Source: Streptomyces sp. NBC_00425
GTDB taxonomy: Bacteria; Actinomycetota; Actinomycetes; Streptomycetales; Streptomycetaceae
Length of the DNA: 64,000 nt
NCBI RefSeq assembly: GCF_036030735.1
Contig: NZ_CP107928.1
Location: 9,741,311 to 9,805,310, forward strand
Reading direction: 5' to 3'
Part shown: piece after piece, positions 44,789 through 54,285 of the stretch
Layout: the number at the start of each line of letters is the position of its first letter
How positions within the stretch are numbered: the first letter of the stretch is position 1
The notes under the pieces: model-generated
Database searches by the model: none
The model's input: only the letters and a program-made list of their open reading frames with translations
What the model was told of the DNA's origin: nothing
Made by a program: the position numbers and the translations under genes

Positions 44789-46699
44789 TCAGTCGGGGGC
44801 GGGCAGGGTGTGGATGGTGACGGGGAGGTCGGTGCGGTTGCCCTGGCGGTTGATGCCGAGGCGGCCGGTCGCGGCGGGGACGGCTTCGTCGCCGAGGGTG
44901 TAGAGCTGGTTGGTGACGTCGTAGCGGTTGGGGGTGTGGCCGGCGGCGTTGGCGGCGGCGGTGTGGATGGCGGTGGCGGCGGTCAGGACGGCGTCGTGGG
45001 CGAGGACGGGCCAGTAGCTGCGTTCGAGGTGGCCGGCGGGGAAGTGCCGGCCGTGGTGGTCGGAGGTGAAGGCCTGGACGAATCCGGTGTAGAGGCCGTG
45101 GTCGCGGTGGGCGGGGGCGGAGAGACCGGCGGGGGAGGGGAAGGACGCGTACATGACGGTGATGGGAGCCTCGGGGTCGTGGAGGGCTTTCATGGCGGGG
45201 TCGAGTGCTGCTGCGTCGGATCCGGTGACGACGGTGATCGGTTTCTTGTAGCAGCTGCGGTGCCGGAGGGCTTCGAGGAAGGTGGGCAGGTATTTGGCCC
45301 GGGCGGCGTAGTAGACGACGTCGATGCTGTCGGCGCCGCGGCAGAGGTTCTGGCCGATGCTGGGCATCGCGGCGTCGGCTCCGCCCTGCGGGCTGAAGGG
45401 GAAGTCGGGGGAGTCGTCGTCCAGGTACTTGCTGAGGGAGGGGATGGTGCGGAAGCCGTTCTCGAGGGATTTCGTGTAGAGGTCGTTGCCGCCGGCGGGG
45501 GTCACGTCGCTTCCGATCAGGGCGACGGTGTGCGGGCCGGTGTCGAGCTTTTTGCCGAGGGCGGTGAGCTGGTCCTTGTTCGGCATGGCGACGCGGACGA
45601 GGCCGTTGATCGGCCCGTGGGGGTCGATGGCGCCGGTGCTGTCGAATCCGTCGGCGGTGATGAGGTCGGCGACCATCGCAATGCCGGCCTTGCTCAAAGC
45701 CCGGGCGGCGTCGACGGACTGCTGCTGGCTCAGGCCCATCCCGACCACTGCCACGAGGCCCTTCTCGGCTTTGAGGCCCTCGACGGCGTGTGCCCACCGT
45801 TCCTCGCCGCTGCCCATGTTGGCCAGGACGAGACGGATCTTCGGATGGCTGTCGCTCTCGTTCGCCCGTTCGACGGCGGTGTAGGCGCCTTCGATCTCCC
45901 CGACGAACTGGTCGAGCGTCAGGTCCTTCTGCTTGCCCTGTGACGTCAGCGGCGCCAGGAACCCGATCGTGACGTAGTCGCCGTCCTTCACCGTCTGCCG
46001 GTTCTCCGCACCGAGAGCGGTCAGGACCGGCTTCAGGCCGCTGCCGAAGACCCCGGCGCCGTCCTGGCCGTCCGTCACACCGGTGCATTCCCCGGCATGC
46101 ACCATCAGGGCCGTGTTCCTGCTGCCGCAGTGGCTTCGCGCGAATGCCTCGGCCGCCTGCACCTGCTCGTCGTGGTCGCGCTGTGCCTGGACGTGCCGCA
46201 CGTGGATCTGCCACCCGCCGACGGCCGCGGCCAGCGACAGCGCTGTCACCGCTGAGCCGCCGGCGACCAGCCCCCGGCGGGTCCTCAGCCACCGGCCGGC
46301 CCGCTGCCACCACCGACCAGGCGGCGGCGGTGGCGGTAGGGGAGTGCCCGCGGCGCCGTCGGGTTCCACCGGCGCCGTTCCCTTCCTGACGGCTTCCCAG
46401 GCCCGCTCCCACCGCTTGAGCCCCTCGCCCGTCACACCGCAGGCGGTGACGTAGGCGGCCACGAAATCCCAGTCGGGGAGAGCATCCGCTTTCAGCGTGG
46501 TGCTGACCGTCGGAGACGTCAGCCGCTTCGAACCCGGCCGGTCCGTCTCCGTCTCCAGCTGCTTCAGCGTGATGCCCCTGTGCTCGCGTAACTCCTTGAG
46601 CGCCTGACGGAACTCGCGCTGATCCGCGATCCGCAGCGGGTCGGGCCCCTGGCCGCCCGCATCTCCCACGCCCGCTCCGTCCTGGGTCTGCTCGGTCAC
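44789..46699 (-). CDS. Membrane-anchored protein: HTH-like N-terminus, TM helix, type 1 periplasmic-binding domain
   Basis: 636 residues. The first ~110 residues resemble the N-terminal HTH region of Streptomyces XRE-like proteins (FRQALKELREHRGITLKQLE). A proline run and RGLVAGGSAVTALSLAAAVG form a membrane segment near 155. The remaining ~430 residues look like a branched-chain-amino-acid/receptor-type binding protein (IGFLAPLTSQGKQKDL, VVGMGLSQQQSVDAARAL, VALIGSDVTPAGG). The layout suggests an extracellular ligand sensor with an intracellular DNA- or protein-binding end. GTG 46699 overlaps the upstream stop (GTGA). Confidence 0.75.
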   Translation of the reverse strand: MTEQTQDGAGVGDAGGQGPDPLRIADQREFRQALKELREHRGITLKQLETETDRPGSKRLTSPTVSTTLKADALPDWDFVAAYVTACGVTGEGLKRWERAWEAVRKGTAPVEPDGAAGTPLPPPPPPGRWWQRAGRWLRTRRGLVAGGSAVTALSLAAAVGGWQIHVRHVQAQRDHDEQVQAAEAFARSHCGSRNTALMVHAGECTGVTDGQDGAGVFGSGLKPVLTALGAENRQTVKDGDYVTIGFLAPLTSQGKQKDLTLDQFVGEIEGAYTAVERANESDSHPKIRLVLANMGSGEERWAHAVEGLKAEKGLVAVVGMGLSQQQSVDAARALSKAGIAMVADLITADGFDSTGAIDPHGPINGLVRVAMPNKDQLTALGKKLDTGPHTVALIGSDVTPAGGNDLYTKSLENGFRTIPSLSKYLDDDSPDFPFSPQGGADAAMPSIGQNLCRGADSIDVVYYAARAKYLPTFLEALRHRSCYKKPITVVTGSDAAALDPAMKALHDPEAPITVMYASFPSPAGLSAPAHRDHGLYTGFVQAFTSDHHGRHFPAGHLERSYWPVLAHDAVLTAATAIHTAAANAAGHTPNRYDVTNQLYTLGDEAVPAATGRLGINRQGNRTDLPVTIHTLPAPD

Positions 46700-46956
46700 T
46701 GGGCGCCGCCCGGGGACGAGGCGCCCAGACGCTGCTCGCTGAGCCAGGAGCCGATCTGGGCCGCGGCGGCGCCGGCGGCCATGACCATGCCGAGAGCGGT
46801 CGTCACGGACTGCCCGCTCGAGACGCAGACGACGACCACCAGCAAGATCACGGTGAACACGGTGATCCGGTGCCCGGGCGTGAGAGACGTTCCGCACAGA
46901 ACCTGAGACGCGGGTGCGGGCTGCGGGGGTGTCCTTCGACGAAGGTGCACAGACAT
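46696..46956 (-). CDS. Small membrane protein, coupled to the binding-domain fusion gene
   Basis: 86 residues. One long hydrophobic segment (ITVFTVILLVVVVCVSSG) and a second weaker one (TTALGMVMAAGAAAAQIG). The GTGA overlap with the downstream sensor-like gene suggests the two products act together in the membrane. ATG 46956 was chosen; an upstream ATG at 47010 in the same frame is possible because no strong Shine-Dalgarno separates them. Confidence 0.6.
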   Translation of the reverse strand: MSVHLRRRTPPQPAPASQVLCGTSLTPGHRITVFTVILLVVVVCVSSGQSVTTALGMVMAAGAAAAQIGSWLSEQRLGASSPGGAQ

Positions 46957-47758
46957 GACGGGATACCTGCCTTCCTGGGCGCGGCACAAGTGCCGGCATG
47001 AGAGCCCCACTTCCGGTTACCGGCCGGGATGCGGAGCAACGTGTCCGGATCTCATTGTTTGTCTCCGCGGAACCGAAACAACCCAGTTGGCGGCATCGGA
47101 AATAAACCGAACTCGCACGCTCGATTAGTGGATCGTTTCTTCCTTTTTTCCGCTCGTTCAAGCGACTCGTTCCAAGCACCTGCCGGCCGGCCCCGAGCCG
47201 CCGCTGTACTCCCCGCTCGACCCCGAAGCCCGTGTGCTGCTCCAGCGGGGAGGCGTGCCCGGTTTCCGAACGAGCCACCTGAACTGCGCATTCGCCGTCC
47301 AGGTTCTTCGGAACGCCTCAAGGATCTTGCGAGAGAGCCGCGGTGATGGTGACCTGGTGCCATGAGCGGCTCCGGCCGCGCCCCCAAGATGCCGAACCGC
47401 CTTCCTGGGCACAGCAGCGCATCGACAGGGCACAGAGGGGGCTCCCGTTACCGGCTGGAGCCCCCTCGTCATTCTCCATCCCGGACCGTCGCCTCCGGTT
47501 CGCATGGCTCCGCGCTATTCGGAATACAGCCGCTCGCAGAGGAATGTCCACAACCGGCGAAGTGGCGCCACAGGCCCGCTTTCCGTACGGAGGCCCTGCG
47601 ATGGGAGACCAGGCAGGCTCATTCGCGATTCGATTCCCTGTCGCGTTATGGGCCGCGGCCGTGTTCGGGAATCTTCGCGGTGCTGCAGGAGGTGCGCTGT
47701 CTCTCCGCACAGGTCGTCAGGTGGCCGGCAGGGACAAGGAGACGACGCGGGAGGCGGC
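46957..47758. other. Long intergenic region, no gene seen
   Basis: About 800 bp with unusually low coding evidence in all frames. The part around 47045-47160 is A/T richer (tcgtttcttccttttttccgc) than its surroundings and may contain promoters. Overlapping frames on both strands lack recognisable protein features. Confidence 0.4.
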
Positions 47759-48814
47759 TCATACTTCGAGATGGGTGACGTGAAGCTCGGCGCCGCCCCA
47801 CACCCGCAGCAGCAGGCCGCGGCACCTCGCCGGCGCCGGGAACGTTCCGACGGGTGCGCTGTCGATGGTCACGTCGTACGTGTCGCCGTTCCGGGTTGCG
47901 ACGACGTGATGCCTCCGGGTGATGTCCGGGACCGCTTGCTGCTGCTGGGATCCGATCCAGGCGCCGCTGGGGAGTCGGACCGTGCGGGCGTAGAAGCTGC
48001 CGTCGTTTTGCCACTCGTCCTGGAGCGTGGAGCCCACCGGCTGGTCGTCGTTGCCGACGTCACCGAATCCGACGGCGAAGCCGTAGCCGTCGGAAGCGGT
48101 GGGAGGAGCGTCGACGACGGTGTCGAAGGAAACGGTCGAGGCGTAGCACCCGCTGCCCGGCACCCACGCGCCGTACAGGTGTGCGTACCGGTCGGCCCCG
48201 CCGGGCGAGCTGATGTCCACGGCGTCGCCGGACTGCGTGAACGTGAATGTGCCGTAGCCGTTCCCGAAGGGCTGGAAGACCACGGCCGTGGCGCGCGGCG
48301 TATCTGCGGCCGAACTGCATACCGCCTCGGGCTCTGTGACAACGGCGCTGGAGGAGTCGCGAGCCGTGATGCGGACGGTCCCCTGTGTGATCATCGCTTC
48401 GGCGTTCGTGACGCACAGCTTGAGTTCGTCGCGCCCCTTGATCTCATATCCGTCGGTCTGGTCCACCCCCTCCACGGGGCGGGTGATGTAGACCCGTGTG
48501 TGAGAGTCGTCGGGGGACGACTCCAGCGCCTCGGTCACGCTGAAGGTGCCCAGGGGAGTGACGAAGTCCTTGGAGTAGCTGACACTGACCTTGCCGTGCA
48601 GGTCGACACTGAACTTGAGCGGCAGGTCGGGCAGTTGATACGACACCTTGGTGTTGCTGTCGCACGCCGTGAGGAGCGTGAAGGACAGCAGCATCGCCAG
48701 CCAGGGACGGCTGCCGTGCCGCGTCCGCAAACGGACCAGGTGTTTCGTTCGCCCTCCGACGGCGACCGCGGTCGCCGCCCGGAGCGAATTCCCGTGCATC
48801 GCGGTGAGCGCCAT
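47759..48814 (-). CDS. Putative lipoprotein of unknown function
   Basis: 351 residues, not recognised. An unusually long n-region precedes a hydrophobic core and lipobox (WLAMLLSFTLLTAC, cleavage before Cys51), so the mature protein is probably lipid-anchored. The mature part is beta-rich and may contain a C-terminal lectin/concanavalin-like sheet (FYARTVRLPSGAWIGSQQ, HHVVATRNGDTYDVTID). ATG 48814 follows GGAAGAGGGGG by six bases. An A/T-rich stretch upstream (48900-48960) is the likely promoter. Confidence 0.7.
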   Translation of the reverse strand: MALTAMHGNSLRAATAVAVGGRTKHLVRLRTRHGSRPWLAMLLSFTLLTACDSNTKVSYQLPDLPLKFSVDLHGKVSVSYSKDFVTPLGTFSVTEALESSPDDSHTRVYITRPVEGVDQTDGYEIKGRDELKLCVTNAEAMITQGTVRITARDSSSAVVTEPEAVCSSAADTPRATAVVFQPFGNGYGTFTFTQSGDAVDISSPGGADRYAHLYGAWVPGSGCYASTVSFDTVVDAPPTASDGYGFAVGFGDVGNDDQPVGSTLQDEWQNDGSFYARTVRLPSGAWIGSQQQQAVPDITRRHHVVATRNGDTYDVTIDSAPVGTFPAPARCRGLLLRVWGGAELHVTHLEV

Positions 48815-48899
48815 GACATCCCCCTCTTCCAGGCCACAGCACGTAATGCGAAATGTAACTACCTGGAAGGCGGGGCTGGTTCGCAGACGTACCATTTGA

Positions 48900-48965
48900 T
48901 GAAAATGTGACGCTTGGGTTAAGTTTAACTATCTAAATAAAAAGGCTAAAATGACACATAAAGGG
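48900..48965. promoter_or_regulatory. A/T-rich promoter-like stretch
   Basis: This ~65-bp segment (for example aactatctaaataaaaaggc) is far below the surrounding GC content. It lies upstream of the leftward lipoprotein gene and is the most promoter-like part of a 527-bp gap that otherwise holds only a transposase scrap. Confidence 0.4.
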
Positions 48966-49157
48966 GGCGCGTCTTGAGCGGAAGTACGCCCCTGGAAACC
49001 CTGCGCGCCTCAAGGGCGTCGGACTGCACCCGGCGGCAACTGCCACCAGTCTTCGGCCCTGCCCGGCCCACCGTCCGCCGACGTTTCGCCCAGCGGAGCC
49101 GGGACCGTGTCCGGGCCCGGCCCCACCGCGTGCTCCCCGACGAGCTCGGCGCCGTCC

Positions 49158-49258
49158 TGGCTGGCCGGATGCCGCCGCCTGCACCGGCGCTACGAACGCA
49201 ACACCGACCACTTCCTCGCCATCGCCGGCACCACAGCGGCTCTCATCTGCCATCACCG
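49158..49258 (+). pseudogene. IS5-family transposase remnant, C-terminal part
   Basis: Reads RRLHRRYERNTDHFLAIAG followed by TTAALICHHR, the terminal block of IS5-type transposases. No upstream DDE domain remains in frame. Confidence 0.65.
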
Positions 49259-49341
49259 TCCAGTAAGGCAGAGCGCGCCCCGGAGCAACGGTGGACAGGC
49301 GCCGCTCCACCGCTGTCACAGGCACCCGGCATGCTCTGCCC

Positions 49342-49793
49342 GTGAACGAGAACGCCTTCTGGCAGCTCATCGACGACTGCGCACCGCCCACGTCCGACCC
49401 GGAGCCGAACAACTGGCTGCGACATTGACGAGCCAGCTCTCCGCTGAACCGCCGGCGACCGTCAACGCGTTCGCCGAACAGCTGTCATGGGCGCTCTACC
49501 GGCTGGATCGCAAGGAGTACGGACACGACCTGTCCAGCGACAGCTTCCTCCACACCCGCGCAGCCATCGTGGCCGCCGGCCGTGAAACCTACGAAGCCAC
49601 GCTTCACGATCGCGTGTTCAACGACGTGAGCAGTGCCGCCGACCTGGCGCGCGATGGGACCTGCTCAGAGCCTTTGGCGCGGTCAGGAACACTGCACTCC
49701 TCAGGCGAAGAGGCATACCGGGTCCTGCACGCGTGTGCGGGTGGCCGGCGCCCGGGCCGGGAGAGCCTTCGGCCCGGGGGTCACCCTTCGTAG
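49342..49793 (+). pseudogene. Frameshifted DUF4240-like gene
   Basis: The GTG at 49342 begins NENAFWQLIDDCAPP, the start of a DUF4240-type protein, but this frame stops at 49426-49428. The rest of the domain continues in another frame: LAATLTSQLSAEPPATVNAF, then LSWALYRLD and the terminal RAAIVAAGRETYEATL. One indel near 49405-49420 explains both. Function of the family is unknown. Confidence 0.65.
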
Positions 49794-50730
49794 CGGGTGG
49801 CCAGGGTGCGTGCCGTCTCGGCGATGCGGTTGCGGAGTTCGGCCGGTGCCAGGACCTCGACGTCGGCGCCCAGCCGCAGGAAGTCTCTATGGGCGTGGCC
49901 GATCGACTCGATGGGCACGCGGGCCTCCGTCCACCCGTCACCCGTGGGTGTCACGCCGAGGCAGCGGGCGCCCTCCGGAGTGAGCCGCACCAGGGCGTCC
50001 GCGGTGTGCAGCCGCGCTCGGAAGTCGGCCGCATAGACGTTCCAGTACCCGGCCAGGTCGAACCCGTCCGGAGTGACGAACTCCTCGTCCAGCGGCCGGA
50101 CTTCGAGGATCTGGTCGACACGGTAGGTGCGGATCCCGGACGGCCCGCCGGCGACCACGTACCAGCGGCCTGCCTTGAGGACGAGCCCGTACGGCTCCAC
50201 CCGTCGCTCGATCTCCTCCGGCGCCCGCCACCGCCGGTAGCGCAGCGCCACCACCGGTAGCGCAGCGCCACCGCCCGCCGCTCCCACACCGCGGCGGCGA
50301 CCGCCGCCAGGTGAGGCACCCGGTCGACGCCGCCGTACCAGCCGGGAGCGTCGAGCAGGAAGCGTTCCTGGATCCGCTCGGCGTGCTCGCGCAGCTCCGC
50401 CGGAAGCGCGGCCCGCAGCTTGAGCCGGGCGGCGGCCAGCGCCTCGCCGAGGCCGAGCTCGGCGGCGGCGCCGGGCAGCGCGACGAGGAACGCGGCCTGC
50501 GCCTCGTCCACGGTCAGTCCGGTGAGCCGGGTCCGGTAGCCGCCGACCAGCCGGTAGCCGCCGGAATGGCCGGACGCGCCGTACAGCGGGACACCGACGG
50601 CGCCGAGCGCCTCCACGTCCCGGTACACCGTCCGGACGGAGACCTCCAGTTCGTCGGCCAGCTGCCGGGCCGTCATCCGGCCCCGGTTCTGGAGCAGCAG
50701 AAGCAGGGTGACCAGCCGGCTCGCACGCAT
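49781..50730 (-). pseudogene. HTH/WYL-domain regulator broken by a 20-bp tandem duplication
   Basis: The winged helix (NRGRMTARQLADELEVSVRT) and the first part of the WYL region lie in one frame, up to ERRAVALRYR. The remainder (RRWRAPEEIERRVEPYG, LVLKAGRWYVVAGGPSG) is in another. Between them a 20-bp unit is duplicated exactly once too often (50234-50253 and 50254-50273). Deleting one copy gives a 309-residue regulator. The gene is divergent from a NIPSNAP-family gene. Confidence 0.85.
50234..50273. repeat. 20-bp tandem duplication inside the WYL gene
   Basis: CCGGTAGCGCAGCGCCACCA occurs twice in direct succession (last base differs). Because 20 is not a multiple of three it causes the frameshift. 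Slippage or recombination between the copies could restore the gene. Confidence 0.88.
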
Positions 50731-50786
50731 GCCGTCCAGTATCTGCTGACAGAAGATGTCAGCAGACCGGCCCTAACCTGCGGCGC

Positions 50787-50840
50787 ATGGACGACAACTG
50801 GACCATGAACCTCACACGCACCGGGCAGGCCACCGCATGA
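50787..50840 (+). CDS. 17-residue upstream ORF coupled to the NIPSNAP gene
   Basis: ATG 50787 encodes MDDNWTMNLTRTGQATA and its stop overlaps the NIPSNAP start (ATGA). It has no strong Shine-Dalgarno. It may be a translational coupling leader or a leftover; low certainty that it is translated. Confidence 0.3.
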   Translation: MDDNWTMNLTRTGQATA

Positions 50841-51385
50841 GCATCGTCGAACTCCGGCAGTACACCCTGCACTCCGGTGCCCGGGAGACGCTGATCGAGC
50901 TGTTCGAGCGCGAGTTCGTGACCGGTCAGCAGGCGGTCGGCATCACCGTCGGCGGCCGGTTCCGCGACCTGGACGACCCGGACCGCTTCGTCTGGCTGCG
51001 CTCCTTCCCCGACATGGCGCACCGCCGGCGTGCGCTGGAGGCGTTCTACACCGGCCCGGTCTGGCGGGAGCACCGCGACACCGCCAACGCCGCCATGCTC
51101 GACAGCGACGACGTCCTGCTGCTGCGCGGCCCGGGATTCACACCGGAGCCGGGGACGAGCGAGGTGCTCGCGACCGTCTGCCATCCCGCCGACGCTGCCC
51201 ACTTCGACGCGTACGCCGCCCGGCACCTGGGCCCGGGCCACGCACTGCACCGCACCGAGCACGCCGAGAACGACTTCCCCCGCCTGCCCGTCCGCACCGG
51301 CGAGGACGTCCGGGTCTGGTTCGGCCCGGCCGCCCCGGCGCCCTGGCCGGCCCGGCTGCTGCGGCTGGAGCCCGTGAAGCCTTAG
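50837..51385 (+). CDS. NIPSNAP-family protein
   Basis: 182 residues; ferredoxin-like NIPSNAP fold with IVELRQYTLHSGARETLIE at the start and WLRSFPDMAHRRRALEAFY in the centre. The role in bacteria is not established. The gene is divergent from a WYL-type regulator, a common arrangement for regulator-controlled small enzymes. ATG 50837. Confidence 0.82.
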   Translation: MSIVELRQYTLHSGARETLIELFEREFVTGQQAVGITVGGRFRDLDDPDRFVWLRSFPDMAHRRRALEAFYTGPVWREHRDTANAAMLDSDDVLLLRGPGFTPEPGTSEVLATVCHPADAAHFDAYAARHLGPGHALHRTEHAENDFPRLPVRTGEDVRVWFGPAAPAPWPARLLRLEPVKP

Positions 51386-51559
51386 CCCGCGCTTTTCCGA
51401 GTCGGCCTGGCCGAGGCTTGACCAAACACGTGGAGAGTGCTGCTGGCGTGCAACGACGGGACGTGCCGAGGGTCCTGTCAGCTGCAGAGAAAGGATCGAC
51501 AACAGGCACTCACCGTGACGTTCATCGTCCAGCGCCGGGCACGCAGTCCCGCTCGGACG

Positions 51560-52045
51560 TCAGTCCCATGCGTTGAAGAGCACTCCGCCCAAGGTGGTGA
51601 TGCCGTAGAAGCGAACTCCGCGCCACTCGCCCTGGGTCAGGACCGAGGTGTCGACGTCCGAGAGCGACAGCGTGAGCTGCGCGCGATCAAGCACGACGAA
51701 CCCCAGGTCGGTAAAGATGTGGGCCCACGATGGCGGTGCGAGGAACTCCTCGGTGTACCAGTCCCGGCGTTCCTGGACGAATGCGATCCAGGGGTGGTGG
51801 GCGTGACACAGGACGACGCACTCGCCGGTGCCCCCGATGACCGACGCGGTGTGGAACGTACGAGGGTACGTCTGTTCCTCCATCTCGCCCACCTGACCTC
51901 CGGCCGCCCGGGCGGCCGCATACAGCGCCGCCCGGAACGTCCGCCGGTCGGTCTCCGGCAGCGGCCCGTCCTTCGGCCGGACGAAGCCCGTGGCGCCTCG
52001 CGGCAATGTGAACGCTGCGTCCTCGTCTACGGCCATGGGGCTCAT
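51560..52045 (-). CDS. Hypothetical protein
   Basis: 161 residues, not recognised. Mixed alpha-beta soluble protein (FTLPRGATGFVRPKDGPLPE, VVLCHAHHPWIAFVQERRDW, WAHIFTDLGFVVLDRAQLTL). No signal peptide. Start ATG 52045 or 52036; neither has a clear ribosome-binding site. Confidence 0.6.
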   Translation of the reverse strand: MSPMAVDEDAAFTLPRGATGFVRPKDGPLPETDRRTFRAALYAAARAAGGQVGEMEEQTYPRTFHTASVIGGTGECVVLCHAHHPWIAFVQERRDWYTEEFLAPPSWAHIFTDLGFVVLDRAQLTLSLSDVDTSVLTQGEWRGVRFYGITTLGGVLFNAWD

Positions 52046-52544
52046 TCTGCCGAGGAGAAACGACCCGCCCGCCGCGGCCCCTGCACATCCTCCTGGCGGA
52101 TGCAGGACACCCCCGACGCCCCCGCCCCCGCGACCCTGAGCGACCAGCTGACCCGCCGGGCTCCCGGCCCGCCTCCCGCAGCAGTTCCCTACCGTCCGCT
52201 GCCTCGCCGTGGACGACCGCACCCCGGCCGTCGACGCCTGGTTCGCGCGGGCCACCGCGGGCCTGCCGGAGCCGTTGACCGGCCAGCCCGCCCACTGGAT
52301 GGCCATCCGCCTGCCCGACCACCGGCGAGCCCTCGCGCAACCGGCCCCGCTCCGCGGTCACCGTCCCGCCTCGCCGACGCCCGCAACCTCACCGACGTCA
52401 CCCCCGGGCAGCTCCGCAAGCAGCCGGCCGCCTGCCGCCTGACCGGCACCGACTCGTTCGCGAGTCGGTCCCCGTCACATCCGCGTGCGCCGTGCCGTCA
52501 GTGCTGTGAAGACGCCGACAAGGCCGATGCGAAGGAGAGCAGCC
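52046..52544. other. Intergenic region, possible decayed gene
   Basis: About 500 bp. A plus-strand frame at 52209-52442 (DDRTPAVDAWFARATAGLPE) could be a gene fragment but then loses coding character. The last 20 bases hold AAGGAG for the next gene. Confidence 0.35.
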
Positions 52545-53033
52545 ATGACGAACACCTCCATCTCCCGGATGCCCAACCCGGCCCAGTTCGTGCCCGAGCT
52601 GAACGACATCACCGCCGCCCTCTTCCGGGCCACCGGCAACCGCTCGGTGCCCCGCACCACGATGAGCCTCGTCCACCTGCGCGCCGGGCAGATCGCCGGC
52701 AACACCTACCTGACCATTTTGAACACCGGCTTCCTGCGCAAGGCCGGGGAGTCCGAGGAGCGCATCACCGCCGTCTCCTCCTGGCAGGACGCCCCCTACT
52801 TCACCGACGCCGAGCGCGCCGCCCTCGCCCTGACGGAAGCCACTCTCCAGCCCTCCCCGCACGGCACAGAACGCGTCTGCGACGAGCTGTACGCCGAAGT
52901 GGCGAACCACTACGACGAGAAGGCACTGGCCACCCTCACCATCGCGATCGGTCAGATCAACTTCTTCATCGCCCTGGCTGTCATCGGCAAGCCGCAGCCG
53001 GTCAGCTCGCTCGCGGACGAGCAGTGGGACTGA
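52545..53033 (+). CDS. AhpD-like (carboxymuconolactone decarboxylase family) protein without catalytic cysteines
   Basis: 162 residues. The AhpD pattern is clear downstream (KAGESEERITAVSSWQDAPY, FTDAERAALALTEATL), but the position that normally holds C-x2-C reads AGNTYLTILNTG, so the redox pair is missing. It is unlikely to be a standard peroxidase partner. ATG 52545 has AAGGAG seven bases upstream. Confidence 0.82.
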   Translation: MTNTSISRMPNPAQFVPELNDITAALFRATGNRSVPRTTMSLVHLRAGQIAGNTYLTILNTGFLRKAGESEERITAVSSWQDAPYFTDAERAALALTEATLQPSPHGTERVCDELYAEVANHYDEKALATLTIAIGQINFFIALAVIGKPQPVSSLADEQWD

Positions 53034-53269
53034 CCTGTCCGAGATGGGGGTCGGCCGATCCGGCGACACGGGACCGCACAGTCGTCGACGACCACAGACA
53101 GAGCAACCAGTGGCCCGGCTCGGCTCGGATGGCCGACCGTGTAAACGACTCCGCACGACGGCCCGGTCTCTGGCGCCGGGCCATGCACGGCATGCCGACG
53201 GGGAGGGCGATTTCCGCGCAGGTGAAAGCGGATTGCCGCCCGGACGCCGTGTGAGCAGCGTCGCCGTCT

Positions 53270-53800
53270 GTGACCCCGACGCTGCGCACTGAGCGGCTGC
53301 TGCTCGAGCCCTACGGCCCTGAGGACGAAGAGGACTTCGTCGCTCTGCTCCAGGACACCAGAGTGTCGCAGTGGATGGGCGACGGCCCTGCTTCCGAACA
53401 GGCGGACCGAGCCCTGTTCGGGCGGATCTTCACGAAGGTCTATGCCCAGGACCTGTTCGACGTCTGGGCTGTCCGCCGGGACGGACTCCTGGTCGGGCAT
53501 GCCGAGATCAAGTCGACCGACGTCGTCGCAGGCCACGAGATCATCTACGCTCTGGCCCCGGCCGTATGGGGGCTCGGCCTGGGGACCGAGGTGGCAGAGG
53601 CGATCGTCGCGTACGGCTTCGACACCCTCGCTCTGACCACGGTCCACGCCCCCGTAGCCGCACCGAACAAGGCGTCACTGACCCTGCTGGACGGAATCGG
53701 TTTCGAACATGTCCGAGACATCGCAGAGGACGACGGCAGCACCACCCGCGTGCTGGCCCGTCACCTGACTGCGAGCGACAAGTCCCCCCTCACCCGATAA
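53270..53800 (+). CDS. GNAT-family N-acetyltransferase
   Basis: 176 residues, RimJ/RimL type (TLRTERLLLEPYGPEDEEDF, PAVWGLGLGTEVAEAIVAYG, APNKASLTLLDGIGFEHV). GTG 53270. Substrate unknown. It stands alone between non-coding stretches. Confidence 0.84.
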   Translation: MTPTLRTERLLLEPYGPEDEEDFVALLQDTRVSQWMGDGPASEQADRALFGRIFTKVYAQDLFDVWAVRRDGLLVGHAEIKSTDVVAGHEIIYALAPAVWGLGLGTEVAEAIVAYGFDTLALTTVHAPVAAPNKASLTLLDGIGFEHVRDIAEDDGSTTRVLARHLTASDKSPLTR

Positions 53801-54285
53801 AGGCGAGCAAGCCGCTGCCCGTGAGACCACCCGGACAGGTTCCCGGCCACATCGTCTCTACGACGAAGGCCGGGGACGCGGCCGTGCACGCCGCATACCC
53901 CGATCGTCGGCCTGTCGGGCGGGGTTCCTGGCTGCGCTACACCCGCCGACTCATCGGCCACACGCCGACCGCCAGCCGCCCGAGCTGAGCCCGCTCGCGG
54001 GGACCCGGACACGGTGAGTGTGCTGCGGGTATACGACGCGGTGGTGTGAAGGAGGCACCGGGCGCAGGGGCGCACCCCGTCCTCGCTGATGATCTGCGAC
54101 CTGTCCCGCCACGGCATCCAGGCAGCCACCCGATACACCCCGCCTCACCTCATGGCAGGGACCAGCACGGCCAGCAGCGCGATGAACGGCGTCATGACGC
54201 TGAAGAACACAAACCTGCCGAGGGGCCGGTGGCCGTGTGATCGTCCATCGCGGGGGTGCTTACGGTCGTCGAGAGAGGGGAAGTG
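53801..54285. other. Intergenic region, no gene seen
   Basis: 485 bp with no intact gene that I can support on either strand. The last bases before 54286 form a strong ribosome-binding site for the next small ORF. Confidence 0.4.

Noticed and set aside
52209..52442. 77-codon frame VDDRTPAVDAW... as a gene
   Set aside because: The first third looks protein-like but the rest becomes Pro/Ser/Ala low complexity, with no ribosome-binding site; kept only as possible debris.
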